Below are positions 45,701 through 52,193 of a stretch of DNA of 52,193 nt, piece after piece. Numbering within the stretch: position 1 is the first letter of the stretch; each line of letters begins with the position of its first letter. Source of the DNA: Copromyces sp. CBS 386.78 (lineage: Eukaryota; Ascomycota; Sordariomycetes; Sordariales; Sordariaceae); assembly GCA_030685235.1 (NCBI GenBank), contig MU839277.1:1-52193 (forward strand). Direction: 5' to 3'. Made by a program: the position numbers and the translations under genes. Under the pieces are notes generated by a model that saw only the letters and a program-made list of their open reading frames with translations, had not been told where the DNA came from and made no database searches.

Positions 45701-47440
45701 GTAGAGTTTAATATAATTGTAGATTAAATTTGGGGGCTTTAGCCGAAAATTATATTTACGGAAACTGTTAAAGAGAACCTTTCCTACGAGGGTTAATTAG
45801 GTAATAAGGAATAGGAAGTTTCTAGTAATGATTCTAATATTGAAACGGATTCTAATTCGGAAAATTAGAGCCTTAAAGATAAGTTTCTACTTTGGGCGAA
45901 GTATCGATTGGTAGTATGAAGGTAGTAGAAGGTAGGATATAATAAATAAGTAAAATTTATTTAGACTTTGATTTGAGAAAGTATTTGGGTAGTAGTAAAT
46001 AATTTCTTATTATATGTACTATAGTTAATAATAGATTATCTATTACTATATATTATGTATTTGTCGATATTGGAGTAGATGTTTATATTTTTGTAAATAA
46101 GAGATTTAATATTAAATTGAAAAAATTGGGAATGGAACGATATAAGGATTTTACGCCCGGATATATTACGTCCTATAAGAAATTATAATTAGATATTATT
46201 AACCGAGCGTTTAAGGGTAGTATTAGAGTTTAAGGTTATTAATATAATTAATAATGGATATTGGTGTTCCCCTAGTTAAAAAAGGATATAATTTTAGGTA
46301 AGATGTAATTAGTAGAAAATAGAGTGCTACTAGATTGTAGTACGGGTAAGCTGATTTTTCTATTAAATGCTATCTTAGTTATTAAGGATATTAAGGATAT
46401 TGTAATGGACGAGTTTATTAGACCTTTTATAGACCTTTCGTTTTAGAAAGATGTAATCGATAGGGAAAAGGCTATAGTTAGAGAAAATAGGAGGAGGAGA
46501 GACGGAAAAGCTATATAGGTAAAGATATAAGAATTAGCGGTAGAATTAGATGAAATTAATATTATTAAAGCCTCTTTTATAATAAAGGAACGAGCGGAGA
46601 AAGAAGGGGGATATTTAGACTATTATTTTATAGAAATACTTTAAATTAAACTTATTAGGTTATTGTCGAAGTTTGTAGAAAAGAGAATACTATATAATAT
46701 AGAGAGGGATTTATATAATAATGAAAAGAAGCCCCCTACGAAAGAAATAGAGAGAGTTCCGCCCTTGGGAAACCCTTTTCTTCTAAACGATAAATAGGGC
46801 CCCTACCGATTAGAACGCTATTAGGCTGAGACTAAGGTGAGACCTATTGATCTAATTATAGTTAATATAATGGTATTTGTATATTATATTAAAAGGAATA
46901 AAGCGAAACCGGAGGTTACGAATTTGTACGAGATAGATAGTTTTATTAATTTATTGAGAAATTGGAAACCGAAGGATATAATCGAGGATATAGCCGCCGT
47001 ATTAGAAAAGGTATTTACCGATTATTATTTGCCGGAAGAAGTTGAAGTATTTAGTAAAGCCGAGTCTAATATATTACTATAGTATAAGTTAAATAGGGAT
47101 TATAGAATTGAATTGGAGGATAGATATAGGTTAGAGGAGCTGAGAATAAACCTATTGTATTGTATGACCTTACGCGAATTGGAAGAATGTAAAAAGTATA
47201 TTATAGAGAATTTGTAAAAAGGGTTTATTGAGGCCAGCTCTGTACTATGGGCCGCGCTAGTATTCTTCGCTCCGAAGCCCAATGGCGGGCTGAGGTTTTG
47301 TGTCGATTATAGGAAGTTGAACGCTATTTCGAAAAAGGATCGATACCTATTACTATTTATTAAGGAGACTTTAGCGAGGATTAGTGAGGCTAAGATATTT
47401 ACGAAAATCGATATCCGTATTACAGGGTTAGCTTATATTA
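42788..47440 (+). mobile_element. Decayed Ty3/gypsy-type retroelement A (3' part missing)
   Basis: The + strand preserves the pol order. A protease remnant at about 46,063-46,080 reads VDIGVD, which is a DTGAD-type active site after C-to-T changes, followed by YIFVNKRF. Then at 47,210-47,420 the reverse transcriptase reads [57 protein letters not shown]. These are the fingers/palm motifs of gypsy-type enzymes just before the first catalytic Asp. The sequence breaks off right after KIDIR, so RNase H and integrase are gone. The left limit is uncertain: I place it at a TGT-starting less-mutated patch. Upstream coding (about 43.6-45.9 kb) would be gag but is not recognisable. The RIP state shows the element is dead. 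Confidence 0.65.
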
Positions 47441-50400
47441 TATGTGCTGGTGACAATAGCTCTCTAAGACTACTATTACTATTTCGGTTAATTGGCTGCG
47501 GCCTCCCGCCATAAACCTACTAATTCATAGCTCAAATCCTATAAAACCCATCTCCCGAATGTACTTTTATACTTCTCTTCCTTTCCTCTCTTCGTACAAT
47601 TATATATATTTATATTTATACTTAACCTTTCGCCCTCTACCCGTAATAGTTAATTATACCTTTTAACTATTATATTTATAGCGTAAACTTATTTATTATA
47701 ATTATTTTCAATTGTACGCGTATAAGGATCGCTTTATTACAAATCGCTAAGCCTAATACCCCCTTAAACTTTAATAATTGTAATTATAATAATCGCCCAA
47801 TTAAAATTCTAATATCCTTTTACTAATATATAAAAGAAAATATTCTTTATCTAATAAATAAAAGATTATTTATCTTTAATTACTTTAAACGGTCCTAATA
47901 ACGGACCTTTACTTTAAACAGTCCCACTTGTAAACCTTTACTTTTCTTTTATTTCGAATAATTACTTTTCTTTTATTTTATATCTTATAATAATAGTAAT
48001 CCCGCCCTCTTCTCTCCTAATAGTAATATTAGTAGTAATAATCTTCCTAACCTTTCTATTCCTACTATTAATAACCTATTTAACCTAAAAATATTATATT
48101 CTGCTATTAATACTTTTAATAGCGAATTTAATACTATAATTTATCGTACTATACTTTTTAAACTTCCTTAACCCGTTATTATAACTTTCGCTAATTTTTT
48201 CGAAGGTTTTAACTAATTAAAAAGTCTCCTAATCCTACGTAAACATTTCGAAATAACCTCTCTTTTTTCTTAAGCCCCCGCTTTCCACTCTATTATTATA
48301 CCTTTTAATCGCCTTTATTGTACTAACTTTAAATGCTATAACGATTTCGAAAATAATTTCTAACGTTCTAAGGAGGAGTTTAAAATTGCCCGCTAAATAA
48401 TTAATAATACTTAATCTAACTTCAATTAAAAAAACTTCGATTATATTAATTTCAAATTTGCTTATAATATTTTATTCGCGGAATATAATACCTTTAAAAT
48501 ATAAATTCCTTCCCCTATTAATAATACAATTACGAAAATAATTATATCTTCCTCTCTTCGCTAGACGGTAAAGAACCCGCCTATCTTTACTAGTAAGGAG
48601 ATTAGTAATCCTATTCGTAGATATAAGATTTTTAAAATTTAATATTTTCGCATTTAATCCTAATAAAAGTACGACGCTACTTTTTATTCCTCTGAAAATA
48701 TTAGAATTATCTATATTACTATACTTTTAAAATTAAAAATCTTATCCGGTATTTAGGATAACCTAAACGTAATTTAGTCGGACCTTAATAAAGTAAACTA
48801 ATGTTAGAAAATAAGTATTAAATTTATAAAATATCTAATTTTTTATTTCTAAAATATAAATTTTAAAATAGATGCCGGCCGCCGTTTATAAGAATTATAT
48901 ATAAAAAATATATTTTTTACAAATTCCGAATTCGAATTAACTAATTTAATAAACTTTTATAATTTTAATAATTTAATAAAAGTCTATTATTTCCGGAATA
49001 AAATTAATAAATATTTCTATAACGTTTTCGCTTATTGCAACCTTCCCCTTAATAACGATTTTAAACGTTAATTCAAAATTTATTGTAATATTGCCAATAA
49101 CTTTAAGGATGTAAATTATTATTAAAAAATAGTAAATTACTTCCTTAATCCTAGTAGTAATACCGGTAATAATAATAATAGCGGAGGTCGCTCTAATACT
49201 AAACTTTCTACTAATAACGTCCCTATTAACTAAGGCGGTAATAAAATAGATTTAAATACTATTAATTTTATAATCTTTATTTATAAAAATATTTTCGATT
49301 AACGTTCTTATAATAACCTCTATTATTATTATAGTAAGTTCGGTTATATCGCCCGTAATTATACCGCCTTAGTTAATTACGGTTCCTAAGGCCCCTAATA
49401 CTCTACTAATAAAAAATTAAAGAATAAAGGTCGTAATAAAGGTTATAATTAAAAGTAAGTTTGTACTACTAATACTGTTCTAATTACCCCGGCTATTCTA
49501 ATTGCCCCTACCGAACCCGCCGTTAGTAAAAAATATTATAACGATTAAGAAAATATTTAACTTCTATATATAATTGCGTATAAAAGCCTGGCCGGGTTAT
49601 ATTTAAGAGACGAATTTTAGGCTCTATAAAGTTAAAAGGTTTAGAGGAAATTAAAATTCAATTATTAAATAATTTTACTTCCCTAAATTCAATATTCTTA
49701 TCCTCTTATATTATAATCTATTCGCGTAAAAACTATTATATTACCTTTATTAATAGCGGTTACTCCGCTTTCGCATTTATTAATCGCTCCTTTAATATTA
49801 AAAATAACCTTCCCTATTTCTAATTACTAAAAGCAAAGAAGTTCGTTCTTACTAATAGAATAATTAAAGGTATTATTTTTAAAGGAATAATAGCCAAACT
49901 CCGGATTAACTATTATAAAGAGACTATTACCTTCCTAATTTATAATATTTTTAAGAAGCATTTAATTATTTTAAGCTTCCTATAAATATAATACTATCGG
50001 TTAAAAATCGATTACGAATAGTATAATATATATTTCAACTATATTACTTATTGAGGCTGCTACTTATTAATAGATTTCCCTAAATATTAAATGGTAGCAT
50101 TTAAAGCCCTTACTAATTAGGTTTCAGTAGTCTCCGTCTGCTAAATACCTATCCCGCTAATTAAAAAAGAAGAGACCGAATCTCCCTCTCTAACTATTAA
50201 GAAGGAGGAGATTAAATTTTACCTTCTAATTATTAAAAAAGAGAAGATTAAGAAAATTGCGGCGGAGTTTGTTCTAGAACCCTTATCCGCTCCCGAACTC
50301 CCTCTACCTAAAATCGATTCCAAGACCGGTTACTATATGGTCTCCGCTCCTATTAAAGTATTAGTAGCCCGGAGGACTAAATTTAAAGTCGTTATTACTG

Positions 50401-51512
50401 GTACCGCCGCTCTTTTTGTTAAAACTAAGAGCCCCGCGCTTTATGAGCTTTATATACGTATAAGTAACCGCTACGTTTTAATTAATGTAAATCGCCCTTA
50501 ATACTACCGTTTTTATAAATTTAATTATAAATTTAACCCTAATAATATTAAGGTACTTAATGTAACCGTATTCAATTTTATTTATAAGAAGGAGTAGTTA
50601 TAGCCGTACGTTATAAATTATATCGAAATTAAAAAGCTAACGGCTATAGCGGATTTTTAAGATTTAGATTTAATTGAGGAAATAATTAATAATATTATAA
50701 AAGGTAATAGAAGGAAGTATAAAGAAAGTCTACTCCCTGTATTCTATAATTTTATTGACGAAATAGTTAGTATTTATATTTTAAAAAACATCCGCGAAAT
50801 TATAATCTTAATTAAAGCAATTAACTTTTTTAGAAACCTCGAAATTAATATACCTATATACGAAGAGATCATCCGATAAATATATTGAATTAAAGTCGAC
50901 GAAGAAAATATAAAGAAATTTCTTAATAAAGTAGACCGGCCGTTAAAAATTAAGGAGGAAATTATTAAAATCTTGAACTATTTTAAGGGACGGAAGTATA
51001 TTAGCGAGATCGCCGCTTTCTTACCTTCGTTAATGGAGGAGATCCCTCCCTATCGTTCGTACGATTATAAAATTAAATTATAGCCGGGAGAGCAACCTCC
51101 TAATATACGGCTTCAATATATATTACCTATAAAAATAATTATTATTAAAAAGTAGATTAATAATAATTTAAAAAAGAAATTTATCCGGCCGTTATAATCT
51201 ACGGCCGCTTCCCCCTTCTTGCTAATCAAAAAACCCAGAAGCGGAGTCCGTATTTATATAAACTACCGTAGTATTAATAATATTATATTAAAAATACATT
51301 ACCCGTTACCACTAATTAAAGAGACCCTTAATATAATTTATAAAGTAAAGATCTTTATAAATTCAATATTATTACTATATTTAATAAAATCCGTATTAAA
51401 AAGGGGTATAAATAGTTTACCGCCTTTATTACCCGTTTTAACCTTTACGAATCTATTATATATCCTTTCGGTTTATAAGGCGCGCCGGGAACCTTTTAAA
51501 ACTATAAAATAG
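47441..51512 (+). mobile_element. Decayed Ty3/gypsy-type retroelement B
   Basis: Begins near TGTGCTGGTGACAATAG (about 47,434), where the coding of element A stops. Gag is represented by a zinc knuckle at 49,321-49,362 (YYYYSKFGYIARNY, with every Cys and His replaced by Tyr). Further on, a reverse-transcriptase region at about 51,010-51,510 reads IPPYRSYDYKIKL, ASPFLLIKKPRSGVRIYINY, RSINNI, HYPLPLIKETLNIIYKVKIF. These match the gypsy-type fingers and palm with many substitutions. The order gag, pol and the shared + orientation fit one element. It is truncated near 51,510, so the integrase and 3' LTR are missing. The segment between 47,440 and 48,000 may be its 5' LTR. Confidence 0.6.
49321..49362 (+). 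other. RIP-mutated gag zinc knuckle
   Basis: Codons TAT TAT TAT TAT AGT AAG TTC GGT TAT ATC GCC CGT AAT TAT. In a retroviral-type CCHC knuckle (C-x2-C-x4-H-x4-C) the four metal ligands occupy codons 1, 4, 9 and 14. All four are TAT here, the expected result of G-to-A changes at Cys codons and a C-to-T change at the His codon. The non-ligand SKFG, IARN residues are unchanged. Confidence 0.7.
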
Positions 51513-51580
51513 TGTTTCCTTGGGCGGAGCTGGATTATGCCCACGGAAGACAGTGAAACACCATTTTGCCCAAGTTTGGA
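51511..51580. other. Short unmutated segment between element B and the pyrimidine tract
   Basis: About 70 bases with normal composition (GGGCGGAGCTGG, CCCACGGAAGACAG) between RIPed DNA and the T-rich tract. It contains two interleaved complementary pairs: GTGTTTC (51,512) with GAAACAC (51,555), and CTTGGGC (51,519) with GCCCAAG (51,568). No gene assigned. Confidence 0.5.
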
Positions 51581-51840
51581 GATTTTATATTTATTTTTAT
51601 ATTATTTTATTTTTATTTTTATTTAAATTTATTTTCTTTATATCTTTTTTTATTTTATTTTTATATATATCCATTTTATTTATATCTTTATTTTATTTTA
51701 TTTTTATTTGTATTTTACTTTGTTCATATCTTTATTTTATTTCATTTTCTTTTTTTTCTTTATTTCTTTTTTTTATTTTCTTATTATTTTTACTTTTATC
51801 TTCATTCTTAATTTTTTATTTATTTCTACTTTTATTTTTT
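51581..51840 (+). repeat. T-rich low-complexity tract
   Basis: Mainly TTTAT and TTTTA words with few C and almost no G on the + strand, leading into the pyrimidine satellite. The open frame in it (Tyr/Phe/Leu-rich) is an artefact of composition. Confidence 0.85.
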
Positions 51841-51859
51841 CTTTCCTTCTCTTTTCCTT

Positions 51860-52193
51860 TTCTTTTCTTTTTCTTTTTCTTTTTCTTTTTCTTTTTCTTT
51901 TTCTTTTTCTCTTTCTCTTTCTCTTTCTCTTTCTCTTTCTCTTTCTCTTTCTCTTTCTCTTTCTCTTTCTTTCTTTTTCTTTTTCTTTTTCTTTTTCTTT
52001 TTCTTTTTCTTTTTCTTTTTCTTTTTCTCTTTCTCTTTCTCTTTCTCTTTCTCTTTCTCTTTCTCTTTCTCTTTCTCTTTCTCTTTCTTTCTTTTTCTTT
52101 TTCTTTTTCTTTTTCTTTTTCTTTTTCTTTTTCTTTTTCTTTTTCTCTTTCTCTTTCTCTTTCTCTTTCTCTTTCTCTTTCTCTTTCTCTTTC
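51860..52193 (+). repeat. Pyrimidine satellite with 118-bp higher-order unit
   Basis: Blocks of CTTTTT hexamers alternate with blocks of CTCTTT hexamers. The change from the first to the second type falls at about 51,909, 52,027 and 52,145, and the junction CTCTTTCTTTC falls at 51,963 and 52,081, giving a constant period of 118 bases. At least two full units and part of a third are present; the array runs off the end of the window. Confidence 0.9.

Larger units (their letters stand above)
40181..52193. repeat. RIP-degraded repeat block (right)
   Basis: Same composition as the left block: AT-rich, few CpA/TpG, many stops in all frames. It is made largely of decayed gypsy-type retroelements (separate entries) and ends in a pyrimidine-rich tract. 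The part from 40,181 to about 42,780 is not assignable. A less mutated patch at about 42,780-42,960 (TGTCATAACATGGCTGAACG at its start) could be a long-terminal-repeat end. Another less mutated patch is the reverse-transcriptase relic at 47.2-47.5 kb. Confidence 0.9.

Noticed and set aside
51566..51811. 81-codon Phe/Tyr/Leu-rich frame
   Set aside because: Artefact of a T-rich low-complexity tract.
1..52193. CRISPR array, bacterial operon or prophage
   Set aside because: Introns, RIP and fungal gene families show a eukaryotic chromosome; no spaced direct repeats of CRISPR type are present.

Overview
This 52 kb window comes from a filamentous ascomycete (Pezizomycotina), probably Sordariomycetes and perhaps Sordariales. 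The evidence is short introns of about 50-250 nt with CTAAC/CTGAC branch points, a fungal gene set (LaeA-like methyltransferase, DUF7719 and DUF6594 proteins, PPR/ATP13-type mitochondrial factor, Gpi12, LSm3, alpha-arrestin), and large AT-rich blocks with the hallmarks of repeat-induced point mutation (RIP). The assignment is an inference from sequence character; no species is claimed.

Layout. Positions 1 to about 9,040 and about 40,180 to 52,193 are RIP-degraded repeat DNA: AT-rich, almost no CpA or TpG, stop codons in every frame. The right block holds at least two decayed Ty3/gypsy-type elements on the + strand. One has a protease remnant near 46.06 kb and a reverse-transcriptase remnant at 47.2-47.4 kb. 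The second follows it, with a gag zinc knuckle at 49.32 kb and a reverse transcriptase at 51.0-51.5 kb. The window ends in a long pyrimidine tract with a 118-bp higher-order repeat. The left block includes a possible DNA-transposase relic near 4.6 kb.

Between them lies a normal-composition island of about 31 kb. In order it holds a frameshifted DUF6594 pseudogene (9.34-10.29 kb); a truncated gene fragment (-) whose intron contains an antisense tRNA-Thr 5' half; tRNA-Thr(CGU) (+); an alpha/beta hydrolase (-); a secreted polysaccharide deacetylase (-); a DUF7719 membrane protein (-); Gpi12, GlcNAc-PI de-N-acetylase (+); a MITE-like element; a mitochondrial PPR-type protein (-); LSm3 (+); a GTPBP1-like GTPase (-); an LDB19/ART1-type alpha-arrestin (-); about 7.7 kb with at best one weak gene; and a LaeA-like methyltransferase (-).

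The genes do not form a metabolic cluster. They are mostly housekeeping genes (GPI anchor synthesis, RNA metabolism, mitochondrial gene expression, translation GTPase, membrane-protein turnover) plus wall or secretion and regulatory genes. The most unusual signals are the tRNA 5' exon inside a spliceosomal intron, a 469-bp inverted-repeat element with a perfect 8-bp target duplication, a foldback sequence at 33.2 kb, and a zinc knuckle in which every metal ligand has become Tyr, as RIP would do.
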